NCBI GenBank assembly: GCA_963721105.1
Contig: CAVRHY010000005.1
Span: 468,706-532,705, forward strand
Origin: Thermohalobaculum sp963721105
GTDB lineage: Bacteria; Pseudomonadota; Alphaproteobacteria; Rhodobacterales; Rhodobacteraceae
Direction: 5' to 3'
Length of the DNA stretch: 64,000 bases
Shown here: positions 37,460 through 47,049 of the stretch, piece by piece
Layout of the letters: each line of letters opens with the position of its first letter
How positions within the stretch are numbered: the first letter of the stretch is position 1
Position numbers and translations under genes: made by a program
The notes under the pieces: generated by a model
Seen by the model: the letters and a program-made list of their open reading frames with translations, nothing else
Database searches by the model: none
What the model was told of the DNA's origin: nothing

Positions 37460-38306
37460 TCAGTCGAGCGGGCGCAGCTTTTCGACAGCGGCGATGATCG
37501 CCTCGGGCAGGCCCTCGCGGGTTTCCGGGGGGACGGCGTCGAGGCAGCTCTCGACGTCCTTCTTCAGGATGCCGATGGTGTTGCCGGGGTCGTAACCGTC
37601 GCGGGCGAACTCGATGGCGTCGAAGTTCGAGCCGAACCAGGTCTGGCCCGAGCTGTCGTGCATCAGCGCCAGCAGGCGCTCGCGGTCGACGCCCAGCTCG
37701 GCGGCGCGGTCGATGACCCAGCGGGTGGCGGTGGTCGAGGCGGCGGCAACGAAGTTGTTCAGCACCTTGGCGGTCATGCCGGCGCCGGTCGGCCCCATGC
37801 GATGCAGGCGCGTGCCCATCGTCAGGAAGACCGGCTCGAGCGCGTCGAGGTCGGTGTCGGTGCCGCCCAGCATGAAGGAGAGCCGCGCCTGCTCGGCCGC
37901 GACCTGCGCGCCCGACATCGGCGCGTCGACCAGCGCGATGCCGGGCGGCAGCCGCTCGGGCGAGCCCGGCGACGTAGCGCGGCGACAGCGTCGAGCAGAC
38001 GACCAGCCAGCGCAGCCGCGGCGCGTGCGAGAGGATGGCCTGGCGGCGGAACAGCAGGTCCTCGGTCTGGTCGATGTCGCGCACCACCGTGAGGATGGCG
38101 TCGCGGTCGGCGGCGAAGGCAGCCGGGTCGGCGACCATGCGCGGCGCGAAGGCGCCGAACTCGGCGGCCGGGCGGACGTCGAAGCCGGCGACGTCGAGCC
38201 CGGCGGCTTCCATCGCCCGCGCCATCGGCAGGCCCATGCGGCCGCAGCCGGCGAGGCCGATGCGCATGGCGGGGACGCTGGCGGCCGGGGTGTCGGGGGC
38301 GCTCAC
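37460..38306 (-). CDS. NAD(P)-dependent 3-hydroxyacid dehydrogenase-like protein (frameshifted)
   Basis: Member of the 3-hydroxyisobutyrate/6-phosphogluconate dehydrogenase superfamily. Rossmann motif RIGLAGCGRMGLPMARAME, then VVCSTLSPRYVAGL, MSGAQVAAEQARLSFMLGG, the catalytic-Lys region GAGMTAKVLNNFVAAAST and the C-terminal IGILKKDVESCLDAV. An extra base near 37966 breaks the frame between the first two blocks; corrected length is 281 aa. GTG 38306 gives a short leader; ATG 38267 is a good alternative. The 38312-38728 gene is just upstream, so they may be co-transcribed. Confidence 0.85.
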
Positions 38307-38311
38307 GTCGG

Positions 38312-38728
38312 TCAGGTGCTGCGGCCGGGCGCGCCGCAGAGCAGGGGCGCGTGGTCGCGGCGCGTCACGCGGATCTCCATGCCGGCGCTGTCGCCGTCGA
38401 GCAGCCGGGCGAGCAGGCCGTCGGCATCGCGCAGCATGCGCCAGCAGAGCGGCCGGGTCTCGTCCTCGGAATCGTAGAGAAAGCAGAGCTGCGCGCCGTG
38501 CGGACGCCAGACGCCGCGCACGCAGGTGCCGTCGGTGTAGCGCCAGCGGGTGTGGCCGCCGGGCTCGAACGCCTCGGAGCCGAAGGGGGCACCGTCGCGC
38601 TCGAAATAGAGCGTGTAACCCTCGGCGAAATCGCGGAATTCGTCCGGGCTGACGATCTCCTGCGCCAGCGGGCCAACGAGCAGGGCGGGGCCGGCGAGGA
38701 GGACGAGGGCGGCGAGCAGCGTTCTCAT
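38312..38728 (-). CDS. Hypothetical exported protein
   Basis: 138-aa protein with a signal peptide (MRTLLAALVLLAGPALLVG) and a small mature domain rich in Trp/Arg/Cys: EGYTLYFERDGAPFGSEAF, RWRYTDGTCVRGVWRPHG, FLYDSEDETRPLCWRML. Paired cysteines suggest a periplasmic disulfide-bonded fold. I do not recognise the family. It lies between the YyaL-like gene and the dehydrogenase, all on the minus strand. Confidence 0.7.
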   Translation of the reverse strand: MRTLLAALVLLAGPALLVGPLAQEIVSPDEFRDFAEGYTLYFERDGAPFGSEAFEPGGHTRWRYTDGTCVRGVWRPHGAQLCFLYDSEDETRPLCWRMLRDADGLLARLLDGDSAGMEIRVTRRDHAPLLCGAPGRST

Positions 38729-38756
38729 GCGGAGGAGTCTTGCCGTGCGCGCGGGG

Positions 38757-41001
38757 TCAGGGCAACCGGAATATGACGGTCTCGGGCGCCAGGCAGAGGC
38801 GGTCGGAGCATGCTTGCAGGCGGAGGGTGAGCAGGGTCGCGCGGGCGGTCAGCGGGATGTCGACCCGGCCTTCGTAAACGACCGCGGCGACGGGCGTGTC
38901 GGCGAAGCCGAGGGTGACGGGATGGCCCCCTGGCCAGGCGGCATCGGCGCCGTCGAGCGAGACGGGGACCAGCTCGCCGCCGGCGCCGGGCGCGGTGACG
39001 TGCCAGCCGGGGGCGATGTCGAGAGTCAGGCGCTCGGAGCGCAGGATCGCCCGGACGGCGCCCTGCCCCAGTGTGCGGCGCCGGCCAGACTCGCCACCCG
39101 ACTCGCCGCCGGCCTCGCCAGCCAGACTCGCCCCCGGCAAGGATGCGGGCGGCCGCAAGCGCATCGGGGCGGAGCAGCGGCGTCTCGGCCAGCACCGGCG
39201 AGAGGGCGGCGCGGAGTTTCAGCGCGCGCGCCTCGATCCCGGGCCCGGCACCGCGGCGCGACAGGCGGGCCAGGAGGTCGAGGGCCGAGCTTTCACCCGA
39301 CGGGGTCGCGCCGTCGGCGCTGTCGTAGACCGGGCCGAGCGGGCCATCCCTAGCCGCCATCTTCAGCCTGCCGGTGCCGTCGGCGAAGCGGGTCTCGATG
39401 GCCTCGGCGAGCGCGAGGGCCCGGTCGCGCCAGACGGCCTCGCCCGTGGCGTCGGCGAGGGCCAGATAGCCGAGCGCCAGCCAGGCGTAATCCTCGAGGG
39501 CGCCGTCCTCGCGCGCATGACCGCCGGCCCAGAGGCGGGCGAGCTTTGTGCCGTCCCAGAGGCGGGACCAGACGGCCTCGCCGGCGCGGGCGGCCTGTCG
39601 GGCGTACTCGGGGGCGTCGAAGGCGGCGGCCCCGTCGGCGAGCGCGCGGATCATCAGGCCGTTCCAGCCGGCGATGACCTTGTCGTCGCGCAGCGGGCGC
39701 CGACGGCGGTCGCGGGCTTCCCGAAGGCGCTCGAGCAGCGGGTCGAGCGCGGCAAAGTCGATCTCGGCGCCGGGGGCCAGGTGCGGGACCGCGCCGGCCG
39801 GGATGGTGGGCCGCCGGTCGAGGCCGAGCGTCGCGACGATGGCGGGATCGCCGGCCGCCGCCTCGGCGTCCGCAGGGGTCCAGGCGTAGAAGGCGCCTTC
39901 TTCCAGCTTGCCCTGCAGGTCAGGGCTGTCGGCGTCCTCGGCGGCATAGCAGGCGCCGGCGGGGTCGGTCATGTCGCGCGCGACATAGGCGAAGCAGCGT
40001 CGGGCTGCGCGGCGCCAGGCGGGGTTGCCGGTGATCTCCCAGCCCTCGACGAAGGCGCGGGCGAGAAGGCCCTGATTGTAGAGCATCTTCTCGAAGTGCG
40101 GCGTGCGCCAGTTCGGGTCGACCGTGTAGCGGTGGAAACCGCCGCCGACCTGGTCGTGAATGCCGCCGGCGGCGATGGCGTCCAGCGTCTTCGTCGCGAC
40201 GGACAGCGCGCCGGGCTGGCCGGTGCGGCGCCAGTGGTCGAGGAGGTAGAGCAGGAAGCCTTCCTGCGGAAACTGCTGGCTGGTCGAGAAGCCGCCCTCG
40301 GCGGGGTTCGCCATGCCGAGGATCTGCTGCGCCGCCTTGGCGTGCAGCGCGGCGTCCAGCGCCACCTCACCCTCGGTGCGCATCGCGGTCAGGCGCTGGA
40401 CGGCGGCGGCGAGGCGGGTCGAGACCTCGGCGATCTCGCGCCGGCCCTCGGCGCTGGTCCAGGCGGCGCTGACGGCGGCCAGGGTCTCGAGGAACTGCGC
40501 CTTCGGAAAGTAGGTGCCGGTATGGAAGGGCTTGCCCTCCGGCGTCAGCCAGAGCGAGTTCGGCCAGCCTGCGTGCTGGTGCTGGAGCTGCGTCGCCGTG
40601 ATGTAGACGTGGTCGAGATCCGGGTTCTGCTCGCGGTCGATCTTGACGGGGATGAACGCGGAATTGAGAGCCTCGGCAACATCTTCGTCGTCGAAGCTCT
40701 CCTCCTCCATGACGTGGCACCAGTGGCAGGTGGCGTAGCCGACGGAGAGGAAGACCGGGCGGTCGAGCGCCGCGGCCTCGGCCAGCGTCTCCGGCCCCCA
40801 GGGCCGCCAGTCGACCGGATTGTGCGCGTGCTGCAGGAGGTAGGGCGATGCCTCCTCGATCAGCCGGTTGACGTAGCGCGCGCGGCCGCCGTCCATCTGG
40901 CGCGTGCGGGGCCGGTAATCGGCGCCCCGGGCCGCGTAGGCAGCCTCGAGCCGGTGATGCAGGGCGGCGTCGCGCCGGCCGCCGGGGGGATGCTCCGCCA
41001 T
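38757..41001 (-). CDS. YyaL/SPATA20-like thioredoxin-domain protein with DsbD-N-like C-terminus (frameshifted)
   Basis: Large DUF255 protein, 747 aa once corrected. The N-terminal thioredoxin-like domain has YLLQHAHNPVDWRPWG and the CxxC-type motif YATCHWCHVMEEESFDDE; the middle forms a six-hairpin glycosidase-like barrel (HDQVGGGFHRYTVDPNWRTP, AGWNGLMIRALADGAAAF). A C-terminal domain (LDIAPGWHVTAPGAGGELVP ... LQACSDRLCLAPE) resembles the N-terminal domain of DsbD. An extra G in a G-run near 39136 splits it. ATG 41001 has GAGGA upstream. The family role is unsettled; thiol chemistry is implied. Confidence 0.88.
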
Positions 41002-41091
41002 CGGTCCTCGCCATCCGCGTTTCGCGGTGCCTAACCGGTCCGGCAGGGGAACGCCACCCCTCCCCCGGGCCACCCCGGGGCGCGGGCCGCG

Positions 41092-41117
41092 AAAAGCGCG
41101 CCCGCGAACGGGCGCGC
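41092..41117 (-). terminator. Intrinsic terminator
   Basis: Perfect 9-bp stem GCGCGCCCG / CGGGCGCGC with a CGAA loop (41096-41117). On the minus strand it is followed at once by TTTT. It lies 18 bases after the fasciclin remnant's stop and upstream of the YyaL-like gene. Confidence 0.65.
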
Positions 41118-41135
41118 CCCCTGCGCCGGGGAGGC

Positions 41136-41530
41136 TCAGGCCGGCAGCAGCACGGTGTCGCCGACGTGGATGACGCCGTTCGACTGCGTGACATCGCCGG
41201 TCGTCACCGTGGCGACGCGGCCCGTCTGGTCGCGGACCATGACCCGGCCGTCCCGCAGCATGACCTGCAGCGGCTCGCCCTGGACCGTCGTCAGCGTCGC
41301 GACGCCGCCATTGGCGGCGGCCAGCACTGCGAGATCGGCGGCGGTCAGCCGGCCGGGCACGACGTGGTAGGTCAGAACGCCGGTCAGCGCCGCCTTGTTC
41401 TGCGGCTGCAGGAGCGAGCCGACGGCGCCGGGCGGCGGCGCGTCGAAGGCGGCGTTGGTCGGCGCGAAGACGGTGAAGGGGCCGGGACCGGACAGGCCAC
41501 CGGCGCGGCCGCGATCGGCGTCAATTTCAT
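41136..41530 (-). pseudogene. Fasciclin-domain protein, internally truncated
   Basis: The downstream part is a clear fasciclin (FAS1) domain: SGPGPFTVFAPTNAAFD, ALTGVLTYHVVPGRLTAADL, and the end NGVIHVGDTVLLPA. Upstream, an ATG at 41530 with GGAGGG starts an export-like MKLTPIAAA, but it joins the domain out of frame and about 45 residues that should carry the rest of the signal peptide and the first FAS1 helices are missing. A deletion plus frame change is needed to explain it. A terminator follows. Confidence 0.65.
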
Positions 41531-41637
41531 GAGACCCTCCAAGCGGTCCGGTGGACATTTCCACGTGGAGGTCCAACCTGTCGCGCCGTGACGCAAGGAC
41601 AGGTGCCGGCGATACCGATGGCGTGAGGGCGTGGGGC

Positions 41638-41859
41638 TCAGCCCCGGCCGAAGTCGTCCTCGGGGTCGCCATCCTCGGGGGAGTGGTCCTCGAGATCGCC
41701 GGGCTCGAGACCTTCCTCGGCCGGGACCGCGTACTGCCCCTTCAGCCAGCGGCCGAGGTCGATGTCGGCGCAGCGCTTCGAGCAGAACGGGCGATAGCGC
41801 TGCCGGGTCGGCTGGCCGCAGATCGGGCAGGCGGGCGCGGACGGGGGTGTCTGGTCCAT
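41638..41859 (-). CDS. yacG: DNA gyrase inhibitor YacG (zinc-binding)
   Basis: 73-aa zinc protein. CPICGQPTRQRYRPFCSKRC gives the C-x2-C ... C-x3-C zinc site, followed by ADIDLGRWLKGQYAVP, the YacG/DUF329 signature, and an acidic tail. E. coli YacG binds GyrB and inhibits gyrase. The ATG at 41859 was chosen because the open frame upstream lacks similarity. Confidence 0.9.
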   Translation of the reverse strand: MDQTPPSAPACPICGQPTRQRYRPFCSKRCADIDLGRWLKGQYAVPAEEGLEPGDLEDHSPEDGDPEDDFGRG

Positions 41860-42107
41860 GCGCGCGATGTGGCCGCCGGGGCGCGCGCCGTCAAGCGGAA
41901 GGCGCGAGCAGGGCCGTCCAGCAGGGGCGCCGTCGGAAGGCGCGGGCCGGGGGGCGCATGATGGAGGGGACGGATGTTTCCGGTGCAGGCGCCAGCGGGC
42001 CGCCGGCGGGAACCCCGTGGCTCCGCCGAGGCGTCTCCGACCCGCTGGTTGCATTCCGCCGTCAGCCCCGTCAACTTCGGCGCGGGCGGCACGCGAGAGG
42101 GAACACG

Positions 42108-43295
42108 ATGCATGGAGAAACCAGCGCGTCGCATGACGCGGACAGGCGCGCCGCCCGCATCCGGCGGGCGCTCGAATCCGCCCTCGGCGTGCCGTTCACG
42201 AATGGCAACGCCATCGAGATCCTGCAGAATGGCGAGGAGATCTTCCCGGCCATGCTGGACGCGATCCGAGGCGCGCGCGAGCGCATCGAGTTCGTGACCT
42301 TCGTTTACTGGACCGGCGACATCGCGCAGCGGATGGCCGAGGCGCTGTCGGAACGCGCGCGCGCCGGCGTCGAGGTGCTGGTGCTGCTCGACGGCTTTGG
42401 CGCAAGACCGATGAACAGGGAGCTGCTCGACCGAATGGACGAGGCCGGCTGTCGCATCCGCTGGTTCAACCCCCTGCCCCGGCTGCGCGCCTGGCAATCC
42501 GACAACCGGACCCACCGCAAGCTGCTGATCGTCGACGGCGAGGTCGGCTTCACCGGCGGCGTGGGCATCGCCGCGGAGTGGCAGGGCAACGGCGACAGGC
42601 CCGAGCACTGGCGCGACAACCACTTCCGGATCCGCGGGCCGGCCGTGCGCGGCCTGCGCGGCGGCTTCTACGATGACTGGATGGAGGCCGAGGAGACGGC
42701 GGGCGGCGCGCTCGACGCCCTGAAGGAGCTGCATGTCGAGGGCGGCCTGTCGATGCAGGTGCTGGTTGCCCAGGCGGCCGTCGGATGGAGCGCCATCGCG
42801 CGGCTGCAGGACATGCTGATCCGGCTGGCCGAGCGGTACGTCCGGGTCCAGACGCCCTATTTCGCGCCGAGCGGCGTGCAGTTCGACGCGGTCATGGACG
42901 CGCGCCGGCGCGGCGTCGAGGTGGAGTTCATGATCCCCGGGCCGCATACCGACCTGCGCATTTCGGAATATGCCGGCTCGGACGAGATCGTCGCGATGCT
43001 CGACGCCGGCTGCAAGCTGTGGCGGTTCCAGCCGACGATGCTGCATTCGAAGCTGATCGCGGTCGACGGCGAGGTGGCGACGGTCGGCACGGCGAACTTC
43101 AACGTGCGCTCGGTCAACAAGGACAACGAGCTGGCGGTGACGGTGCTGGACCGCGGCTTTGCCGCGCGGATGGACGCCATCTGGCAGGCCGACAAGGCGC
43201 AGAGTCTGCTGGACACGCCCGACCAATGGCACAGGCGGGGCGTGCTGCGGCGCGTCACCGAGACCCTGTCCGAGCCACTGAAGAACGAGAGTTGA
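42108..43295 (+). CDS. Phospholipase D superfamily / cardiolipin synthase-like protein
   Basis: 395-aa enzyme with two HKD motifs: HRKLLIVDGEVGFTGGVGIA and HSKLIAVDGEVATVGTANFN. There are no N-terminal membrane helices, so it resembles soluble ClsB-type synthases that transfer phosphatidyl groups to make cardiolipin; other PLD activities are possible. ATG 42108 has GAGAGGG upstream. A triplicated 20-bp repeat lies after its stop. Confidence 0.88.
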   Translation: MHGETSASHDADRRAARIRRALESALGVPFTNGNAIEILQNGEEIFPAMLDAIRGARERIEFVTFVYWTGDIAQRMAEALSERARAGVEVLVLLDGFGARPMNRELLDRMDEAGCRIRWFNPLPRLRAWQSDNRTHRKLLIVDGEVGFTGGVGIAAEWQGNGDRPEHWRDNHFRIRGPAVRGLRGGFYDDWMEAEETAGGALDALKELHVEGGLSMQVLVAQAAVGWSAIARLQDMLIRLAERYVRVQTPYFAPSGVQFDAVMDARRRGVEVEFMIPGPHTDLRISEYAGSDEIVAMLDAGCKLWRFQPTMLHSKLIAVDGEVATVGTANFNVRSVNKDNELAVTVLDRGFAARMDAIWQADKAQSLLDTPDQWHRRGVLRRVTETLSEPLKNES

Positions 43296-43327
43296 TCCGC
43301 TCCGCCCGCCGGTCGCAGAGGGCATCG

Positions 43328-43387
43328 CGCTGCCGGGGCGGGCCTGGCGCTGCCGGGGCGGGCCTGGCGCTGCCGGGGCGGGCCTGG
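43328..43387 (+). repeat. Three exact copies of a 20-bp unit
   Basis: CGCTGCCGGGGCGGGCCTGG is repeated exactly at 43328, 43348 and 43368. It occupies the gap between the PLD gene and tRNA-Tyr (opposite strand). Exact identity suggests recent expansion by slippage. Confidence 0.95.
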
Positions 43388-43430
43388 CGGGCGGACCTGA
43401 GGGCGAGGCTGGCGGGGCCCGCGAAAAGCG

Positions 43431-43514
43431 TGGTGGGGGACCCTGGAATCGAACCAGGCACGGGTTGCCCCGGCGGAGTTACAGTCCGCTGCCGCACCTT
43501 GCAGCACGTCCCCC
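43431..43514 (-). tRNA. tRNA-Tyr (GUA)
   Basis: Minus-strand class II tRNA. Acceptor GGGGGAC pairs with GTCCCCC, followed by discriminator A and an encoded CCA (43431-43433). The anticodon arm is GCGGA-CTGTAAC-TCCGC with GTA in the loop. A long variable arm (CGGGGCAACCCG) precedes the T arm with GGTTCGATTCC. It is divergent from rlmB, a neighbourhood also seen in other alphaproteobacteria. Confidence 0.95.
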
Positions 43515-43742
43515 ACGATCGCCTTTCGGCCGCCGCGTCGGCGTGGGTTGCCGGGCGGGTCGCCCGACAGGCGCATCGCATATGGCGCGGGGCGCCCGGC
43601 TGTCAACACGCGAGTCGCCCGCCACCCGCTACCCGCCTCGGGCGCCGACCGGGGCAAGGCAGGCTGCGCCCGGCGCCCTGCCGCCGGCGGGCGCTTGCGG
43701 TCGCCTGCTCTGGCGGCGATACCGGGCGCGCGAGGAGGCGAC

Positions 43743-44561
43743 ATGGCGCAGCAGGACAGACCGGCAAAGCCGAAATGGGCGATCGAGCGCGACAAGGCCC
43801 GCAAGGCGGGGCCCGAGACCGTGTGGCTGTTCGGCTTTCACGCCGTGCGCGACGCGCTGGAGAACCCGCGCCGCGAGCGGTTGCGGCTGATCGTGACGCG
43901 CAACGCCGCGGATCGGCTGGCCGAGGCGATCGGCGTCGCCGGCATCGATCCCGAGATCGCCGACGCGCGAAAATTCCCGGCGCCGCTCGACCCGCAATCG
44001 GTCCACCAGGGCGCGGCGCTGGAGGTGCTGCCGCTCGACTGGGGGCCGCTGGAGGCGCTGGCCGCGCCGACGCCCGCCATGCCGGCGCCGGTCGTCGTGC
44101 TGCTCGACCGCGTCACCGACCCGCACAATGTCGGGGCGATCCTGCGCTCGGCCGAGGTTTTTGGCGCGCGCACCGTGATCGCACCGCGGCATCACTCGGC
44201 GCCCGAGACCGGGGCGCTGGCCAAGGCGGCGTCGGGCGCGCTGGAGCGCCAGCCCTATCTGCGCGTGCGCAACCTGGCCGACGCGATGCAGGACCTGGCA
44301 AAGCTCGGCTACGTTCTGGTCGGCCTGGATGGCGAGGCCGAAACCGGGCTGGGCGCCGCGCTGGCCGGCACGGCCGGTCAGCCGGTCGCACTGGTTCTGG
44401 GGGCCGAGGGCGCGGGGCTTCGCGAGAGGACGCGGACGACCTGCTCGGTCCTGGCACGAATCATTCCGGCGGGCGGTTTCGGGTCGCTGAACGTCTCGAA
44501 CGCTGCGGCGGTGGCGCTTTTTGCATCCTGCAACGACCGCCGGGAGAAAATCCCGTCCTGA
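43743..44561 (+). CDS. rlmB: 23S rRNA 2'-O-methyltransferase (SpoU/RlmB type)
   Basis: 272-aa SPOUT methyltransferase that in E. coli modifies G2251. TVWLFGFHAVRDALENPRRE is the substrate-binding N domain; knot motifs VVVLLDRVTDPHNVGAILRS, LVLGAEGAGLRERTR and GSLNVSNAAAVALF are intact. ATG 43743 follows GGAGGCGAC. The basic N-terminal 25 residues are a common extension. Confidence 0.93.
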   Translation: MAQQDRPAKPKWAIERDKARKAGPETVWLFGFHAVRDALENPRRERLRLIVTRNAADRLAEAIGVAGIDPEIADARKFPAPLDPQSVHQGAALEVLPLDWGPLEALAAPTPAMPAPVVVLLDRVTDPHNVGAILRSAEVFGARTVIAPRHHSAPETGALAKAASGALERQPYLRVRNLADAMQDLAKLGYVLVGLDGEAETGLGAALAGTAGQPVALVLGAEGAGLRERTRTTCSVLARIIPAGGFGSLNVSNAAAVALFASCNDRREKIPS

Positions 44562-44702
44562 AAACAGGGGCTTGAACCATTTTCGATCACGAGATTGCGA
44601 CAGAGGGTTACAGACGCTCGCGCGTCGCCCATATTGTATGGAGTGGAGACGGGATATGAACGACCCCGCCTCAACACACACTGTCCCTCGTTCCGACTTG
44701 GT

Positions 44703-44750
44703 GCCCGCCGGATCTCCCCCCAAGGAAGAAATCCCGGCGGGCCTTTTTTT
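44703..44750 (+). terminator. Strong intrinsic terminator (possible end of a small RNA)
   Basis: Perfect 9-bp stem GCCCGCCGG (44703-44711) / CCGGCGGGC (44734-44742), 22-base loop rich in C and A, followed by CTTTTTTT. It is 140 bases after rlmB and 78 bases before the CoA-binding gene; it may end rlmB or a short transcript starting near 44640. Confidence 0.85.
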
Positions 44751-44827
44751 ATCGGGCCCGCATTTTTGTCCTGCGGAGGCGGCGGTTTCCGCTCGCACCC
44801 CGGCGCGGTCCGTGGCACCTACACCCC

Positions 44828-45319
44828 ATGACCGCCCCCGACTACAGCCATTCGCACCTGCGCGACGTCCTGACGCGCACGCGCACCATCGCCGTCGTCG
44901 GCGTCTCGCTGAACGAGGTGCGGCCCAGCTACTACGTCGCGCGCTACCTGAAGCTGAAGAAGTACCGCGTGCTGCCGGTCAACCCGCGCTATGCCGGGCA
45001 GACGGCGTTCGGCGAGACGGTGCACGAAAGCCTAGCCGCCATCCCCGGCGCCTGCGATCCGATCCAGATGGTCGACATCTTCCGCCGCTCCGAGGACGCC
45101 GGCGCGGTGGTCGACGAGGCGCTGGAGACGCTGCTGGACCGCGGGCTGGAAACCATCTGGATGCAGATCGGCGTCATCGACCATGCCGCGGCGAAGCGGG
45201 CCGAGGCGAAGGGCGTCACGGTCGTCATGGACCGCTGCCCGAAGATCGAGCACCAGCGGCTGTGCGGCGAACTGAGCTGGGGCGGCATCAACTCAGGCAT
45301 CATCTCATCGAGGATGTAG
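44828..45319 (+). CDS. CoA-binding domain protein (YccU-like)
   Basis: 163-aa Rossmann-fold protein of the succinyl-CoA synthetase alpha-like CoA-binding family: TIAVVGVSLNEVRPSYYVAR, YRVLPVNPRYAGQTAFGE, and the C-terminal WMQIGVIDHAAAKRAEAKG with VVMDRCPKIEHQRL. The substrate is unknown; E. coli relatives (YccU) are uncharacterised. ATG 44828 immediately precedes the domain. Confidence 0.9.
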   Translation: MTAPDYSHSHLRDVLTRTRTIAVVGVSLNEVRPSYYVARYLKLKKYRVLPVNPRYAGQTAFGETVHESLAAIPGACDPIQMVDIFRRSEDAGAVVDEALETLLDRGLETIWMQIGVIDHAAAKRAEAKGVTVVMDRCPKIEHQRLCGELSWGGINSGIISSRM

Positions 45320-45405
45320 CCGGCGGACGCCGGCAGAACTGCCTGTCAGGGGCGGACCGTGGGAGCGTTTCCGGCCGCGGTGCGCGAGCGGGGGCCGCCG
45401 GCCGC

Positions 45406-45570
45406 TCAGTCGCCGGGCGGCGCGCTGACGGGGCGGCCGTCCAGCACGATCTGCACGCCCGGACTCAGCACGGAGTAATCGCCGAACAAGGCATCCGGGT
45501 CGTCTGGTTTGACCGGAAGCTCGGTTTCGGATCGCGCGATGGCGTCACCGTCATCGAGGCTGTCGGTCAT
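45406..45570 (-). CDS. Small acidic hypothetical protein
   Basis: 54-aa protein, strongly acidic in its first half (TDSLDDGDAIARSETELPVK), without helix or motif that I recognise. ATG 45570 has AGGGGAG upstream. It lies divergent to the HpsN-like gene. It could be a real small protein or a chance open frame. Confidence 0.4.
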   Translation of the reverse strand: MTDSLDDGDAIARSETELPVKPDDPDALFGDYSVLSPGVQIVLDGRPVSAPPGD

Positions 45571-45737
45571 CGGAACGCTCCCCTGCGGAATCGGACTCCG
45601 TGTGAAGAACATAGCCCGGAATTTCAGGGCCGCTCAACCCTGTGAAGGATTTACGACAGTCCGCTCGACCCTTGACCGAAACCCGCGACCGGCCGAAGAC
45701 CGGCTTCGCGCGGACCCGAGAATGCTGGAGAACACGG

Positions 45738-47049
45738 ATGGCGACCGAGTACCTGAAACGCGGCAAGACCGAGTCCGAGCGCGCCGAGGACGACGCGACG
45801 GTACGCGCCACGGTCGAGGCGGCGTTGGCCGGCATCGCCGCCCGCGGCGACGCCGAGGTGCGCGAGATGAGCATGAAGTTCGACCGCTACGAACCGGACA
45901 ATTTTCGACTTTCCGAGGCCGAGATCGAATCCGCCATCGACCGGGTCGCACCGCGCGACCTGGACGACATCCGATTTGCCCAGGCGCAGATCCGCGCCTT
46001 TGCCGAGGCGCAGCGCGCCTCGATCACCGACATCGAGGTCGAGACGCTGCCGGGCGTGATCCTGGGCCACAGGACGATCCCGGTGCAGTCCGTCGGCTGC
46101 TACGTGCCGGGCGGAAAATTCCCGATGGTCGCCTCGGCGCACATGTCGGTCGTCACCGCCTCGGTCGCCGGCGTGCCGCGAATCATCGCCTCGGCGCCGC
46201 CCGTCGACGGCGCGCCCGCACCCGGCGATCGTCGCCGCCATGCACCTGGGCGGCGCGCACGAGATCTACTGCATGGGCGGCATCCAGGCGGTCGGCGCGA
46301 TGGCGCTGGGGACCGAGACGATCCGCCCCGTCGACATGCTGGTCGGCCCCGGCAACGCCTTCGTCGCCGAGGCCAAGCGCCAGCTTTTCGGCCGGGTCGG
46401 CATCGACCTGCTCGCCGGGCCGACCGAGACCATGGTGATCGCCGACGAGACGGTCGACGCCGAGATGTGCGCGACCGACCTGCTGGGCCAGGCCGAGCAC
46501 GGCTACAACTCGCCCGCCGTGCTGGTGACGAACTCGCGCCGGCTGGCCGAGGCGACGATGGCAGAGATCGACCGCATCCTCGCCATCCTGCCGACCGCCG
46601 GGACGGCCTCGGTGTCCTGGCGGGACTATGGCGAGGTGATCCTCTGCGACACCTATGACGAGATGCTGGCCGTCGCCAACGACATCGCCTCGGAGCACGT
46701 GCAGGTGATGACCGACCGCGACGACTGGTTCCTGGAGAACATGACCAGCTATGGCGCGCTGTTCCTTGGGCCGCGCACCAACGTCGCCAACGGCGACAAG
46801 GTGATCGGCACCAACCACACCCTGCCGACGCGCCGCGCCGGGCGCTACACGGGCGGGCTGTGGGTCGGCAAGTTCCTGAAGACGCACAGCTACCAGAAGG
46901 TCACGACAGACGAGGCGGCGGCCGAGATCGGCGCCCGCTGCTCGCGGCTCTGCATGCTGGAGGGCTTCGTCGGCCATGCCGAGCAGGCCAACCTGCGCGT
47001 CCGCCGGTATGGCAGGAAAAACGTACCCTACGGGCAGGCGGCGGAGTGA
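45738..47049 (+). CDS. HpsN-like sulfopropanediol/histidinol dehydrogenase family protein (frameshifted)
   Basis: Zn-dependent dehydrogenase of the HisD family, 436 aa once an extra base near 46209 is removed. The N-terminus (TEYLKRGKTESERAEDDATV), SVGCYVPGGKFPMVASAHMS, VDMLVGPGNAFVAEAKRQLF, LLGQAEHGYNSPAVL and GTNHTLPTRRAGRYTGGLWV fit the HpsN branch (2,3-dihydroxypropane-1-sulfonate to sulfolactate) better than biosynthetic HisD. No other his gene is near, and an SDR follows with ATG overlap, as expected for a catabolic pair. Substrate is inferred. Confidence 0.8.

Noticed and set aside
44640..44750. 4.5S (SRP) RNA
   Set aside because: The conserved GGAAG-type tetraloop and symmetric loop of SRP RNA are absent.
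44656..44790. Leader peptide starting at ATG 44656 before the CoA-binding gene
   Set aside because: It reads through the terminator hairpin and has no run of regulatory codons, so an attenuator leader is not supported.
45738..47049. Histidinol dehydrogenase for histidine synthesis
   Set aside because: The N-terminus and conserved blocks fit the HpsN branch better, no his gene is adjacent and an SDR follows directly.
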